From NCBI GenBank assembly GCA_023459215.1, contig JAEWVF010000065.1, positions 27,487 to 91,486 of the forward strand: a DNA stretch of 64,000 bases, written 5' to 3'. The translations under genes and the position numbers were made by a program. The notes under the pieces were generated by a model. The model did no database searches. It was not told where the DNA came from and saw nothing but the letters and a program-made list of their open reading frames with translations. Below, one piece after another: positions 1 to 8,892 of this stretch (the stretch's first letter is position 1; each line of letters begins with the position of its first letter). The DNA is from Chloroflexota bacterium. Lineage in GTDB: Bacteria > Chloroflexota > Anaerolineae > Anaerolineales > Villigracilaceae.

Positions 1-87
1 ATCAAACTCGAAGCGATGGGCATTAAGATCGATACCCTGACCGAGGAACAGGTTAAATACCTCAACTCCTGGGAAGAAGGCACCTAG
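1..87 (+). CDS. ahcY: Adenosylhomocysteinase, C-terminal end (partial)
   Basis: The window opens inside a gene. The frame from base 1 gives 28 residues and a TAG stop, with the segment IDTLTEEQ and the ending SWEEGT. This closely matches the conserved extreme C-terminus of S-adenosylhomocysteine hydrolase, which contributes to NAD binding across the subunit interface. The enzyme splits S-adenosylhomocysteine into adenosine and homocysteine. A strong terminator follows. The assignment rests only on this short tail. Confidence 0.72.
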   Translation: MKLEAMGIKIDTLTEEQVKYLNSWEEGT

Positions 88-106
88 GCCGCCCCGTTTG
101 TAAATG

Positions 107-140
107 AAAAATCCCCTGCAATTTCTGCAGGGGATTTTTT
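107..140. terminator. Bidirectional intrinsic terminator
   Basis: A perfect 10-bp stem (ATCCCCTGCA pairing with TGCAGGGGAT) has a 5-base loop, an A-run on the left and a T-run on the right. It can therefore end the ahcY transcript on the plus strand and the lipoprotein transcript on the minus strand. Confidence 0.9.
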
Positions 141-150
141 GTTCAGGTTT

Positions 151-951
151 TTAAGGGCAGGAAACCGTTTTTTCAACTTTGCCGGATGTCCCGGCACTGT
201 TGAATGCTTCAACTGAATAGGTAAGGCTGGGCTTTGGGCTGCCAATGATCCAGATCGCAGCCAGGGTGGCATTGTCGTCGGCCCCGGTTGCGTTGGCGTC
301 CAGGGTGGCGATCAGGGTTCCCTCACGATAGACCCGATAACCGGATTCGTTGGTGGCTTCATCCGACCAACTCAGTTCAATGTCGACCAGGTTGATGTAA
401 ACCGGCATGGTTTGCAGGGTGCAGGCAATGTCGACATCGAAATTCTTTGGCGCGAGCGGCGGATATGGGGTTGGCGTTGGCGGGGAGGTGTATTCCGGCA
501 GGTTACTGGTATTGCCGGTCACGGTGGCATAATTGCCCCACAGCCAGCAATTCCCGGAACTGCCCGGCGTTTTGATGATCCAGTAGGCCCCGTTTTGATA
601 ACGGCCTACCACTTCGGCGGTTTGACCGACGTTGAGCGCGCCGATCAGGTCAAACTGGATGTTAGGCCCGGTGCGGCAGTTGGTGTTTACGCTGACGGAT
701 GCCATCGGCACTTCCGGGGTGGGGGTCAGCGTGATGGTGGCTGTGAATTCAGGCGTTGGTGTTTCGCTGGGCGGCGGAAGCGTCGCCGTCGGGGCCTGGA
801 TGGTCAAAGCCTGGGCGGTGATGGTGGCGGCCAGGTCTGGCTGGTTTTCCTCTGGCGTTGCCGTGGCTGGTGAGTTTGCCTGGCTTGGCAGGCTGCATGC
901 AAACGCGGCCAGGGCCAGTACGATGATGCTTAAAACAATTTTTTTGCTCAT
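151..951 (-). CDS. Lipoprotein with bacterial SH3 domain and Fn3-like C-terminus
   Basis: A 266-residue secreted protein. It starts MSKKIVLS with a hydrophobic segment ending LAAFAC, a lipobox-like site, so lipid anchoring at Cys19 is likely. A long Thr/Pro-rich linker (about 22-85) follows, then an SH3_3-like domain (about 85-150, core NCRTGP) and a second Pro/Thr linker. The C-terminal 90 residues contain LSWSDEATNESGYRVYRE, typical of fibronectin type III folds. Such proteins often bind wall or surface glycans. The start at 951 is preferred over an upstream in-frame ATG at 975 because AAAGGAG lies just before it. The exact role is unknown. Confidence 0.8.
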   Translation of the reverse strand: MSKKIVLSIIVLALAAFACSLPSQANSPATATPEENQPDLAATITAQALTIQAPTATLPPPSETPTPEFTATITLTPTPEVPMASVSVNTNCRTGPNIQFDLIGALNVGQTAEVVGRYQNGAYWIIKTPGSSGNCWLWGNYATVTGNTSNLPEYTSPPTPTPYPPLAPKNFDVDIACTLQTMPVYINLVDIELSWSDEATNESGYRVYREGTLIATLDANATGADDNATLAAIWIIGSPKPSLTYSVEAFNSAGTSGKVEKTVSCP

Positions 952-1071
952 TCTCTTCTCCTTTGGGCTGGACATTATTCTACACTTTCCGTTATGGAAA
1001 GCGATGAAAAAACTTTTCCCCCAAAAGTCATCTTCAGATATGGAAATGGACTGGCCTTTCCTGAAAGAACC

Positions 1072-2814
1072 TTATTTAGGAAGTTTGAGCGGCAGGATAA
1101 CGCGAAAAGTGCTGCCTTTGCCCAATTCGCTGCTCAATTCGATTTTTCCTTGCATCAAACGGGTTAATTCTTTGACAATGGAAAGCCCCAGCCCGGAGCC
1201 GTACTGCTTGCGGGCTGCCGGATGGTTTGATTGCTGGAATGCCTCGAAAATCAGTGCCTGGTCTTCGGGAGAAATACCAATCCCGTCATCGCTGACTTCG
1301 ATCATCCAGTGTTTCTCATCGAATAATTTGAAGTTCAGGCACACCTGTCCGCTGCTGGTGAACTTAACCGCGTTATTGAGCAGGTTGACCACAATCTGGC
1401 GCAGCCAGTAAACATCGCCCAGGATTTGTTCGGGCAGGTTGGGATCGATTTCCTGAACAAACTCAAGGTTCTTCTTGGCGGCGTGAAAGTGGAGTGTGGC
1501 GTGAATGGAGTCGGTGATTTCGCCTGGAGAAAATGGACGGTCGCGCAGCATGATTTTGCCGGTTTCGAGCTGGGCCTGCCCGATCAGGTTGTTGGCGAAT
1601 GCCAGCAGTTGGTTGGCGCTGTCCAGGATTTCCGCCGTGGCGTTTTTCTGCTCGGCGTTTTGCGGGCCGAACATATCGCCTTTAAGCATTTCAGCGTAGC
1701 CGATGATTGCGCCCAGCGGGGAGCGAAAATCATGGCTGACGTTTGCCAGGAGTTGGGTTTTCATGCGATTGGCCTCGCGCATCTCCTCGTTGGCGCGTTT
1801 GAGCGCTGAAATGTCCGTTAAGACCAGGAGCAGTCCGTTTTGTTTTTGATTCCCGTCTTGAATGGGGGTTACGGAGATTTCGAAGGAGTTTCCACTGGCA
1901 AGGCTCAGTTCTTGGGGTGCTTTTTCTTTTATGCCTCGTTTTTTCCACTCATCCCATTCGGGTAGCAGGCTTTGCACCGCTGCGCCGATGATGCCTGGGC
2001 CGGCTTGCAGAATTTGTTGCCCGGCCGGGTTGATGTCGATGATGCGTTCCTGCTGGTCAAGTACCATAATGCCGGCGCTCATCGCGTTAAACAGTGTTGT
2101 GTGCGCAATCGGGCGGATATCGACCAGTCGGTAACGGCTAAAGGCGAACGATAGCGCCAGGTTGGTCAGGGTCAAGGCGACCGGGGTCAGGTCGAGCGAC
2201 TGGGCCGGGTTGATGCGGGCGATATACAGAAAGTTGGCTACCCAGGGAACCAGCATCCCGGCCAGCATGATTCGCGCTTGGTTGCGATATAACTGACTGG
2301 CCTGCAGCGCTACCTGCAAGAAGTAGACAGTGCTCAACAGGATCAGGATGTACAGGTAGAGACTGACCAGGTAAAACCCGATGCCGTGATCCAGAGTGAG
2401 CGGGCCAAAGGGTTGATTGTTGGTCAGCGCAATTTCCCGCCAGATTTGTCCGTGTTTTTCGTTGCTAAAAGCCAGGATGATGGTGATTATCCCCGGGATA
2501 TAAAAGAGGAATTCGCGTGTGCGAGTTAGGAAGCTGCCGCGACCGGTGTAATGCAGGGCAAAGGTGAAAAGGCCAACCGGAGCAAAGGGGATGGCCATGA
2601 ACTGAACTTTGGCCCAGAATATCTTCGCATCCATCGGCAGGGCGCTGATTTCCATGATGTAGGCCAGCGACCAGAACGCAACGAAGAAAATGGCGGACAT
2701 CAGCCCCCTTGTCCCCGCTGTGTGACGCATCGGCCACAGTCGTGACAGCATGGCGGCTGAAACGATTGCGCTAAAAACCAGGATGCCGATGTAAATCTGG
2801 TAGAACTGTTCCAT
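1072..2814 (-). CDS. 7TM-PAS sensor histidine kinase
   Basis: A 580-residue membrane sensor kinase. Residues 1-215 form about seven hydrophobic segments of the histidine-kinase N-terminal 7TM type. A PAS-like domain (about 230-335) and a HisKA domain with SHDFRSP follow (phosphoacceptor His near residue 360). The catalytic ATPase domain shows an N box (NLLNNAVKF), a G1 box (DDGIGIS) and a G2 box (GSGLGLSIVKEL), so all catalytic boxes are present. The start is set by AGGAAAAC upstream of 2814; 14 extra codons are possible. No response regulator is adjacent, so the partner is unknown. Confidence 0.88.
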   Translation of the reverse strand: MEQFYQIYIGILVFSAIVSAAMLSRLWPMRHTAGTRGLMSAIFFVAFWSLAYIMEISALPMDAKIFWAKVQFMAIPFAPVGLFTFALHYTGRGSFLTRTREFLFYIPGIITIILAFSNEKHGQIWREIALTNNQPFGPLTLDHGIGFYLVSLYLYILILLSTVYFLQVALQASQLYRNQARIMLAGMLVPWVANFLYIARINPAQSLDLTPVALTLTNLALSFAFSRYRLVDIRPIAHTTLFNAMSAGIMVLDQQERIIDINPAGQQILQAGPGIIGAAVQSLLPEWDEWKKRGIKEKAPQELSLASGNSFEISVTPIQDGNQKQNGLLLVLTDISALKRANEEMREANRMKTQLLANVSHDFRSPLGAIIGYAEMLKGDMFGPQNAEQKNATAEILDSANQLLAFANNLIGQAQLETGKIMLRDRPFSPGEITDSIHATLHFHAAKKNLEFVQEIDPNLPEQILGDVYWLRQIVVNLLNNAVKFTSSGQVCLNFKLFDEKHWMIEVSDDGIGISPEDQALIFEAFQQSNHPAARKQYGSGLGLSIVKELTRLMQGKIELSSELGKGSTFRVILPLKLPK

Positions 2815-2844
2815 GTGTTTTCCTGCAATCCGTTTGCTTTTTTG

Positions 2845-2850
2845 ATTATA
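2845..2850 (-). promoter_or_regulatory. Probable -10 box of the 7TM kinase
   Basis: On the minus strand a perfect TATAAT lies 31 bases upstream of the chosen start codon. No convincing -35 hexamer is visible, so this is a moderate call. Confidence 0.5.
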
Positions 2851-2975
2851 CAACAAGGCAGAAACGGTTTTTTATATGAGCTTGATACCTGATTGTTAGC
2901 GAACGGATAGGCTCGAAGGCTGTCGTCAGGGTATCATCTTTGTATTAATGTTTCCATTACGAAAGGATGATAAGC

Positions 2976-3620
2976 ATGTTTAGTAAACTACGCGAACCTG
3001 TTAGCGGATTAACGCATCTGGGTGGGGCGGTGGCGGCCCTGGTTGGTCAGATTGTGTTGCTTGTATTGGGCGGGCCGGGAGTCGAAAAGGTGATTTCGGT
3101 GCTGGTGTATGGAATCAGCCTGGTGGGGTTGTTCTCGGCCAGCGCGGTTTACCATTTGGTTAATGCCGGTCCGAAAGTCACCGCAGCCTTGCGCAAACTT
3201 GACCACTCGGCGATTTATCTGCTCATCGCCGGAACCTATACGCCCTTCTGTATGCTGGCCTTTGATGGTTTCTTCCGCTGGGGATTGCTAGCGATTGTCT
3301 GGACATTTGCTGCGGTCGGGATTGCGGTTAAATTGTTCTACATGGGCGCGCCGCGCTGGCTGTCTGCTGTAATTTATGTGTTGATGGGCTGGTTGTGTCT
3401 GATGGCCGCTGGCGAAATGACCTCGGCGCTGACGCCGTTCAGCCTGGGGTGGATGATTGTTGGTGGAATCGTCTACACGCTAGGCGCGGTTGTTTATGCC
3501 ACCAAAATCTTTAATTTTGTCCCTGGCAAGTTCGGCTTTCACGAGGTCTGGCATCTCTTTGTTCTGCTTGGAGCAGGGGCGCATTTTCTGGCAGTTCTTG
3601 GCGTGGTAGTCCCAATCTAA
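2976..3620 (+). CDS. Hemolysin III / PAQR-family membrane protein
   Basis: A 214-residue protein with seven hydrophobic helices. It carries PAQR signatures: HLGGAVAA near the N-terminus, SAVYHLV and LDHSAIYLLIAGTYTPF in the middle, and FHEVWHLFVLLGA near the C-terminus. The His residues in these motifs are the expected zinc ligands. The bacterial YqfA/HlyIII family is linked to membrane homeostasis; haemolytic activity is known only for a few members. ATG at 2976 is preferred over ATG at 2967 because AAAGG is then well placed. A palindromic terminator-like repeat follows. Confidence 0.88.
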   Translation: MFSKLREPVSGLTHLGGAVAALVGQIVLLVLGGPGVEKVISVLVYGISLVGLFSASAVYHLVNAGPKVTAALRKLDHSAIYLLIAGTYTPFCMLAFDGFFRWGLLAIVWTFAAVGIAVKLFYMGAPRWLSAVIYVLMGWLCLMAAGEMTSALTPFSLGWMIVGGIVYTLGAVVYATKIFNFVPGKFGFHEVWHLFVLLGAGAHFLAVLGVVVPI

Positions 3621-3640
3621 AATCATCAAACCCAGCAGAA

Positions 3641-3696
3641 AGCCCTGAGCGGAGGCCGAGCATAGGTTGCGAGGCCGCAGTCGAAGGGCTTTTTTG
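3641..3696 (+). terminator. Terminator formed by a dispersed palindromic repeat
   Basis: AGCCCT at 3641 pairs with AGGGCT at 3685, followed by a T-run. The interior contains GAGCGGAGGCCGAG and CGCAGTCGAAGG, the core words of a repeat seen again at 3729, 25737 and 26927. It probably ends the hemolysin III-like transcript. Confidence 0.7.
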
Positions 3697-3728
3697 TTGT
3701 CAATTGCCTGACTGTTTTTGCCAAAAAT

Positions 3729-3795
3729 CATCCTTCGATTGCGCTCCGCTCCTGATAGGCGTCCTTCGACTGCGCTGCGCTCCGCTCAGGACTTG
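3729..3795. repeat. Dispersed repeat, CCTGAGCGGAG/GTCGAAGG family
   Basis: Two adjacent partial copies of the repeat lie here, each with CCTTCGA(C/T)TGCG followed by GCTCCGCTC. Together with the copy at 3641 they fill much of the roughly 300-bp space before glnA. No gene is visible in that space. Confidence 0.7.
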
Positions 3796-3813
3796 GGTTT
3801 TGGTAAAGGAAAT

Positions 3814-3859
3814 ACTACCCGTTTGGGTAATGGGCGGGTCATATCCCTGAAACTATAAT
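3814..3859 (+). promoter_or_regulatory. Probable glnA promoter with small dyad
   Basis: A TATAAT box at 3854-3859 gives an expected leader of about 50 bases before glnA. Just upstream the dyad TACCC-GTTT-GGGTA (3815-3828) could be an operator. No good -35 hexamer is seen, which fits an activated promoter. The regulator is unknown. Confidence 0.5.
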
Positions 3860-3916
3860 CCCGACCGTTCAAGCAATTTTGACCTATTTTTCCAACTCAA
3901 AGAAGGAGATGCACCC

Positions 3917-5329
3917 ATGGCTAAAACTGTAAAAGATGTCCTCGAAATGGGCAAAAGCGTAAAAATGGTGGACATTCGTTTTATCGACCTTCCCGGAACC
4001 TGGCAGCACTTCACCATTCCGGTGCGCCGCATGGACGAAGAACTGTTCAGCGAAGGCCTGCCCTTTGACGGTTCCTCCATCCGCGGGTTTCAGGAAATCC
4101 ACGAATCAGACATGCTCCTGATGCCCGACCCCGAAACTGCTTTCATCGACCCGGTCGCCGACATCCCGACCCTCGTTTTGACCTGCAACGTTCACGATCC
4201 GATCACGCTCCAACCCTACAGCCGCGATCCGCGCTACGTTGCCAAAAAGGCTGAAGCCTACCTCAAACAGACCGGGATTGCCGATACCGCTTTCTTTGGT
4301 CCCGAGGCTGAATTCTTCATCTTCGACAATATCCGCTACTCGAGCAACACAAACGAAGCTTACTATCACATCGACAGCGACGAGGGCTGGTGGAACAGCG
4401 GCCGCGGCGACCGCCAGAACTTTGGCGGCCAGATTTCGCCCAAGCGTGGTTACTTCCCCGTCCCGCCGACCGATACCCTGACCACCGTCAGGGGCGAGAT
4501 CGTCATGGCGCTTGAAGAAGCCGGCGTTGAAATGGAAGTTCACCACCATGAAGTTGCCACCGCCGGGCAGGTCGAGTTGGGTATGCGTTTCAATACCCTG
4601 ACCCGCATGGCTGACCATTTGCTGGTTTACAAATATATTGCCAAGAATGTGGCTCGTCGAAATGGCAAGACCGTCACTTTCATGCCCAAGCCGCTCTTTG
4701 GCGACAACGGCTCCGGGATGCATGTTCACTCTTCCCTCTGGAAGGGCGATACCAACGTTTTCTTTGATGCCAGCGGTTATGCCGGGCTTTCGGAAACGGC
4801 CAAATATTACATCGGCGGCCTGCTCAAGCACGCTCCGGCCCTGCTCGCGCTGACTTCCCCGACCACCAACTCGTTCCGCCGTTTGGTGCCGGGCTACGAA
4901 GCACCCGTCAACCTGGCCTACTCGCAGCGCAACCGCTCGGCCATCTGCCGTATTCCGGTGACCAAGAGCAGCAAGGCCAAGCGCGTTGAATTCCGCGCCC
5001 CGGATGCTTCCTCGAATCCCTACCTGTGCTTTGCCGCAATCATGATGGCTGGCCTGGATGGCATCCAGAACCGCATCGATCCCGGCGAACCGTCGGACAA
5101 GGACCTGTACGAACTGCCCGCCGAAGAAGCCAAGCTCATCAAGCAGGTTCCTGCCTCGCTTGAAGCCGTCTTGAATGCGCTGGAAGCCGATCACGAGTTC
5201 CTGCTCAAGGGCGATGTCTTTACCAGCGACCTGCTCGAAGCGTACATCGCTTACAAGCGCCAGGTGGAAGTCGATCCGGTGCGCCTGCGCCCGACTCCTT
5301 ACGAATTCACCTTGTACTACGACGTATAA
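3917..5329 (+). CDS. glnA: Glutamine synthetase type I
   Basis: Makes glutamine from glutamate, ammonia and ATP; a cytoplasmic dodecamer in this family. The 470-residue length is typical of GSI. Visible signatures are FDGSSIRGF near residue 55, the metal and glutamate site FGPEAEFFIF (about 132), HHHEVATAGQVE (about 210), NGSGMHVH (about 265) and the ATP/glutamate loop NRSAICRIP (about 343). The segment DLYELP contains the Tyr that is adenylylated in GSI-beta enzymes, but no adenylyltransferase gene is in the window. AAGGAGATGCACCC gives a strong ribosome site. The gene appears monocistronic, with its own promoter and terminator. Confidence 0.97.
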   Translation: MAKTVKDVLEMGKSVKMVDIRFIDLPGTWQHFTIPVRRMDEELFSEGLPFDGSSIRGFQEIHESDMLLMPDPETAFIDPVADIPTLVLTCNVHDPITLQPYSRDPRYVAKKAEAYLKQTGIADTAFFGPEAEFFIFDNIRYSSNTNEAYYHIDSDEGWWNSGRGDRQNFGGQISPKRGYFPVPPTDTLTTVRGEIVMALEEAGVEMEVHHHEVATAGQVELGMRFNTLTRMADHLLVYKYIAKNVARRNGKTVTFMPKPLFGDNGSGMHVHSSLWKGDTNVFFDASGYAGLSETAKYYIGGLLKHAPALLALTSPTTNSFRRLVPGYEAPVNLAYSQRNRSAICRIPVTKSSKAKRVEFRAPDASSNPYLCFAAIMMAGLDGIQNRIDPGEPSDKDLYELPAEEAKLIKQVPASLEAVLNALEADHEFLLKGDVFTSDLLEAYIAYKRQVEVDPVRLRPTPYEFTLYYDV

Positions 5330-5373
5330 AAAACCTGACTCTCGCCAACTTTGGAGTGAGACTGAGTGGAGGC

Positions 5374-5402
5374 GAAAGGCCGAGGCGACCCCTCGGCCTT
5401 TC
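5374..5402 (+). terminator. Intrinsic terminator of glnA
   Basis: A 12-bp stem, GAAAGGCCGAGG with CCTCGGCCTTTC, encloses CGACC. The T-run is short, but the stem is strong and sits directly after glnA. Confidence 0.75.
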
Positions 5403-5432
5403 TGGTAAGTGTTCGATGATAGAATCCCCTGC

Positions 5433-7697
5433 ATGGATGCCCGTATGCCCATAACCGAACCCGACCAAAGACTACTCGATGTCCTGGCCAGCCTGAACCA
5501 GATTGGCGAAGCCATGAATCACATCGGCCAGGATGGCGCTGTCAGCGTTGAGACCGCCTTGCGGATGATTGTCGAGAGCGCCACCAGGGTGGTCCCTGGC
5601 GCTTCCGCCGTGATTTACAGCTACGATGCCCAGGCCGGACAGTTCGATCCCGATTCGCGCGTTTCAGCGGGTGAATGGGACCAATCCGCCACCGGCGACC
5701 AGCCGCGCCCGGCGGGATTGGGGATGCGCGCCATCCAGCAGCGCCGCCGGGTTCTTTCGCAGGAAGATTTCGATGCGGAGATTCATCCGGTGCGCGCCCG
5801 CGCAGGCGCAAAGTCGATGTGTGTTTTTCCGTTGGTTGTCGCTGATGAACCGGTTGGCGTTTTATATGTTTATCTGCTTGAAGAGCGGCCGTTTAGTCAG
5901 TTGGAACTGTTGATGCTCGATAATTTCGTCAACCTGGCGGCGATGGCGATCTATCATGCCCATCACCTGGCGCGGATGCAAAAGAACCTGACCCGCAAGG
6001 AAGATGAACTGACCCGCCTGCGTCGGGCTGGATTGTTGATTTCATCCCGTTTGCGGTTGGAAGATACTCTCAAAGCCATCCTGCAAATGGCGCTTGAAGT
6101 TACCGGCGCAGAATACGGCATTTTCCGCCTGCTTGACCCGACCGGGCAATTTTTGAACATGCGCGCCATCGCCGGGGAACATCTGAACCGGCCGCTGATT
6201 GAGGCCTTGCCGGTCAATGCCAATAGCGTTATGTCGTGGGTGGCACGCAATCGCCAGCCGATTTGCATTGCCGATTTGAGCGCTGAACCCTGGTCGCAGA
6301 TTTATTATCCGCTGGACGCCGGCTTGCAGATGCGTTCCGAATTGGCCGTCCCGCTGATTGGGGCCAGCGGCAGGCTGGAGGGCGTCCTAAACCTTGAGAG
6401 TCCGCTCGTTGGCGGGTTTGGCGACGAGGATAGCCACCTGCTGCAAGCCCTCGCCACCCAGGCCGTGATCGCCATTCAGGAAGTGCGCCTGCTGGACGCT
6501 TTGCAGGAAGTGGCGCGCCTGTTGTTGAGCCAGCCTTACCAGAAGGTGCTCCAGCATCTCTCCAAACTTGCCTGTGACCTGCTGGACGCTTCCGCCAGTT
6601 CGATTTGGTCGCTGCGCGGAGAGGATTTACTGCTGGATGTCTCCTCCGGCGGCTACCAGCACGGCGAGCGGATTCCGCTCAACGGCAGTTTGACCGGCGA
6701 GGTGGTGCGCAGCGGCCAGCCGCTGGTCGCGCATGACCTGCGCCGCGATGCGCGTTTCCACCGCCCTGACCTGGCCCAATCCCAGAACTGGGATCGGGCC
6801 TTGATTGTGCCTCTCCTGCCGGGCGATGGCGGCCAACCCCTGGGCGCGTTCAGCGTTTACAGTTCCAGCGCGGCGACTGGCCACTTTGCCGAGTCGGAAT
6901 GGGACAAGAAGGTGCTGGTCTGCCTGGCGGATTATGCTGTTTTGGCTTACCAGAATGCGGCCCGCCAGGAGGCCCTGCTGGCCGCCCAGGAACAGCGTTC
7001 GATTGCGGAAACATTTGCCGCGGTCGGCGATATCACCTCGAACCTGCTCCATCACCTGAATAATAAAGTTGGCACTATTCCGGTGCGCATCCAGGGCATC
7101 GAAGACAAATGTGAAGATGTGCTGGCAGCCAATCCATACCTTTCCCACAACCTGGATGAAATCGAACGCTGCGCCACGGAAGCCATGCAAAGCGTGCGCG
7201 ACAGCCTGCTGCACCTACGCCCGATCCGCTTGGAGCCGGTGCTGGTTGCCCCGCGCATCCAGGATGCCATTCATGCCACCAAACTGCCGCCGGGAATTTA
7301 TGTTCACCTCGAAACATTGGACAGTTTGCCGATGGTCATGGCTGGCGGTAGCACCCTGACTTTGCTGTTTACCAATCTGCTCGAAAACGCCGCCGACGCG
7401 ATGGACGGGCAGGGCAAAATTCAAATCAGCGGCCGCTCGGACGAGAAATGGGTCGAGATCAATGTCAGCGATAACGGCCCCGGTATCCCACCGCATTTAC
7501 ATGAGCATATTTTTGAATTGAATTTTTCGGGACGCGGCGCTTCGCGCCCTGGCAAACTGGGCTTTGGCTTGTGGTGGGTCAAAACCCTGATGACCCGCCT
7601 GGGCGGCTCGGTGGGTGTCGAAAGCGATGGTTTGCACGGAACCAACTTCCGCCTGCGCCTGCCGCGCGCCGAAGCCGATGAACGAGGCATGCCATGA
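5433..7697 (+). CDS. Soluble multi-GAF sensor histidine kinase
   Basis: A 754-residue cytoplasmic kinase without membrane segments. Three GAF-like sensory domains are visible (about 35-185, 205-350 and 370-525). A dimerisation helix with LLHHLNNKVGT (candidate phosphoacceptor His near 538) and an HATPase domain (N box NLLENAADAM, G1 SDNGPGIP, G2 KLGFGLWWVK) follow. The H box is atypical compared with HisKA. The gene overlaps the downstream response regulator by four bases, so the two form a cognate pair. The start is uncertain: GTG at 5409 and ATG at 5445 are in frame and no strong ribosome site separates them. GATAGAAT just upstream could be a -10 box, giving a very short leader. Confidence 0.85.
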   Translation: MDARMPITEPDQRLLDVLASLNQIGEAMNHIGQDGAVSVETALRMIVESATRVVPGASAVIYSYDAQAGQFDPDSRVSAGEWDQSATGDQPRPAGLGMRAIQQRRRVLSQEDFDAEIHPVRARAGAKSMCVFPLVVADEPVGVLYVYLLEERPFSQLELLMLDNFVNLAAMAIYHAHHLARMQKNLTRKEDELTRLRRAGLLISSRLRLEDTLKAILQMALEVTGAEYGIFRLLDPTGQFLNMRAIAGEHLNRPLIEALPVNANSVMSWVARNRQPICIADLSAEPWSQIYYPLDAGLQMRSELAVPLIGASGRLEGVLNLESPLVGGFGDEDSHLLQALATQAVIAIQEVRLLDALQEVARLLLSQPYQKVLQHLSKLACDLLDASASSIWSLRGEDLLLDVSSGGYQHGERIPLNGSLTGEVVRSGQPLVAHDLRRDARFHRPDLAQSQNWDRALIVPLLPGDGGQPLGAFSVYSSSAATGHFAESEWDKKVLVCLADYAVLAYQNAARQEALLAAQEQRSIAETFAAVGDITSNLLHHLNNKVGTIPVRIQGIEDKCEDVLAANPYLSHNLDEIERCATEAMQSVRDSLLHLRPIRLEPVLVAPRIQDAIHATKLPPGIYVHLETLDSLPMVMAGGSTLTLLFTNLLENAADAMDGQGKIQISGRSDEKWVEINVSDNGPGIPPHLHEHIFELNFSGRGASRPGKLGFGLWWVKTLMTRLGGSVGVESDGLHGTNFRLRLPRAEADERGMP

Positions 7698-8815
7698 ATC
7701 CATCCAGCCTGCGCGCCCTGATTGTCGAAGATGACCGCTCCTGGCAGTCGATATTGACCGAACTTTTAACCGACGCCGGCCTGGTGGTGGATTTGGCCGG
7801 TAATCTGGACGAGGCTGGCCGCCTGCTGCGTGAAAATTCGCATCGTTTGGCGGTCATCGACCTGTCGCTGGCAGGCAGCGACCATCGCAATAACGATGGC
7901 CTGCGCGTACTCGAGTCGATCCGCCGCCACGACCCGGCCTGCCGCACCATTTTGCTGACCGGTTATGCCACTGTCGAGTTGGCGGTCAGCGTATTGACTG
8001 AATATGGCGCCTATAACTTCATGCGCAAGGAAAACTTCCATCGCGCCCAGTTCCGCGAGATGATCCAGCGCATCCTGGCCAGCGCGCCGCTGCCCATTGC
8101 CTCCGCTGAGAAACCGGTCCTTGTCCCGGCGGCCCGCCGAGGGGAGTCTGCCAGCGCATCCACCGCCAGCGCGCTGCGCGCCCTGCTCGTCGAGGACGAT
8201 GCCGGTTGGCGCAGCATCCTGTCTGAAATCCTGGGAGATATGGACTACCAGGTGCGGCCCTGCAACAGCTTCGGCGAGGCGACCGGCTGCCTGCGGCGCG
8301 AGAAATATCACCTGGCGGTGGTCGATTTGTCGTTGACAGGCGCAAACTCGCGTGATGTCTTCCGCGCCGAGGAGTCGCTGGAAGGGTTCCAGTTGCTATC
8401 CAGCACCAAGACCGCCAATATTCCAACCATTGTGGTCAGCGGCGTGGCCTCGGTCGATGAAATCCAGCGCGCTTACGACCAGCAGGCGATTGTGGCCTAT
8501 CTCGAAAAGCAGACCTTTGACCGGGCGGCTTTCCGGCGGGCAGTCGATGAAGCGCGCCGCACCCGTGGCGTTTCGAGTGAATTGGATGTCCTGACTGATC
8601 GTGAGCGTGAAGCGCTGGTTTTGCTGGCCCAGGGCATGACCAACAAGGAAATTGCCGAAAGCCTGGTGATTACCACCAACACCGTCAAACGCCACCTGAA
8701 GGCTATTTTTGAAAAGCTCGATGTGCATACCCGTTCTGCCGCTGCCGCCAAGGCGATTGGGGCCGGGGTGGTGGTGGGTCGCCCCTTGCGCGAAGTGGCG
8801 GATGAAGATGGATAA
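7694..8815 (+). CDS. Response regulator, REC-REC-LuxR HTH
   Basis: A 373-residue DNA-binding regulator with two receiver domains in tandem. REC1 (about 6-130) has the acidic pair EDD, phosphoacceptor Asp in VIDLSL, Thr in LLTGYAT and Lys in MRKENF. REC2 (about 165-290) keeps EDD, VVDLSL, VVSGVAS and LEKQTF, so both look phosphorylatable. The C-terminus is a GerE/LuxR helix-turn-helix (LTDREREALVLLAQG to TVKRHLKAIFEKL, about 300-355). The ATGA overlap with the kinase indicates translational coupling. Double-receiver LuxR regulators are less common than single ones, and the second REC may integrate another kinase. Confidence 0.9.
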   Translation: MNPSSLRALIVEDDRSWQSILTELLTDAGLVVDLAGNLDEAGRLLRENSHRLAVIDLSLAGSDHRNNDGLRVLESIRRHDPACRTILLTGYATVELAVSVLTEYGAYNFMRKENFHRAQFREMIQRILASAPLPIASAEKPVLVPAARRGESASASTASALRALLVEDDAGWRSILSEILGDMDYQVRPCNSFGEATGCLRREKYHLAVVDLSLTGANSRDVFRAEESLEGFQLLSSTKTANIPTIVVSGVASVDEIQRAYDQQAIVAYLEKQTFDRAAFRRAVDEARRTRGVSSELDVLTDREREALVLLAQGMTNKEIAESLVITTNTVKRHLKAIFEKLDVHTRSAAAAKAIGAGVVVGRPLREVADEDG

Positions 8816-8892
8816 TCCCGTTTGAATTTGGGGGCGATTTGTATAGATAAGTTTGGTATCATAGGGACGAAATTTACCCAAGGATGCCTGTA

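Noticed and set aside
4106..5515. Long minus-strand frame opposite glnA
   Set aside because: It is the codon-bias shadow of a clear glutamine synthetase gene; the protein matches nothing and is Gly/Val/Arg-rich.
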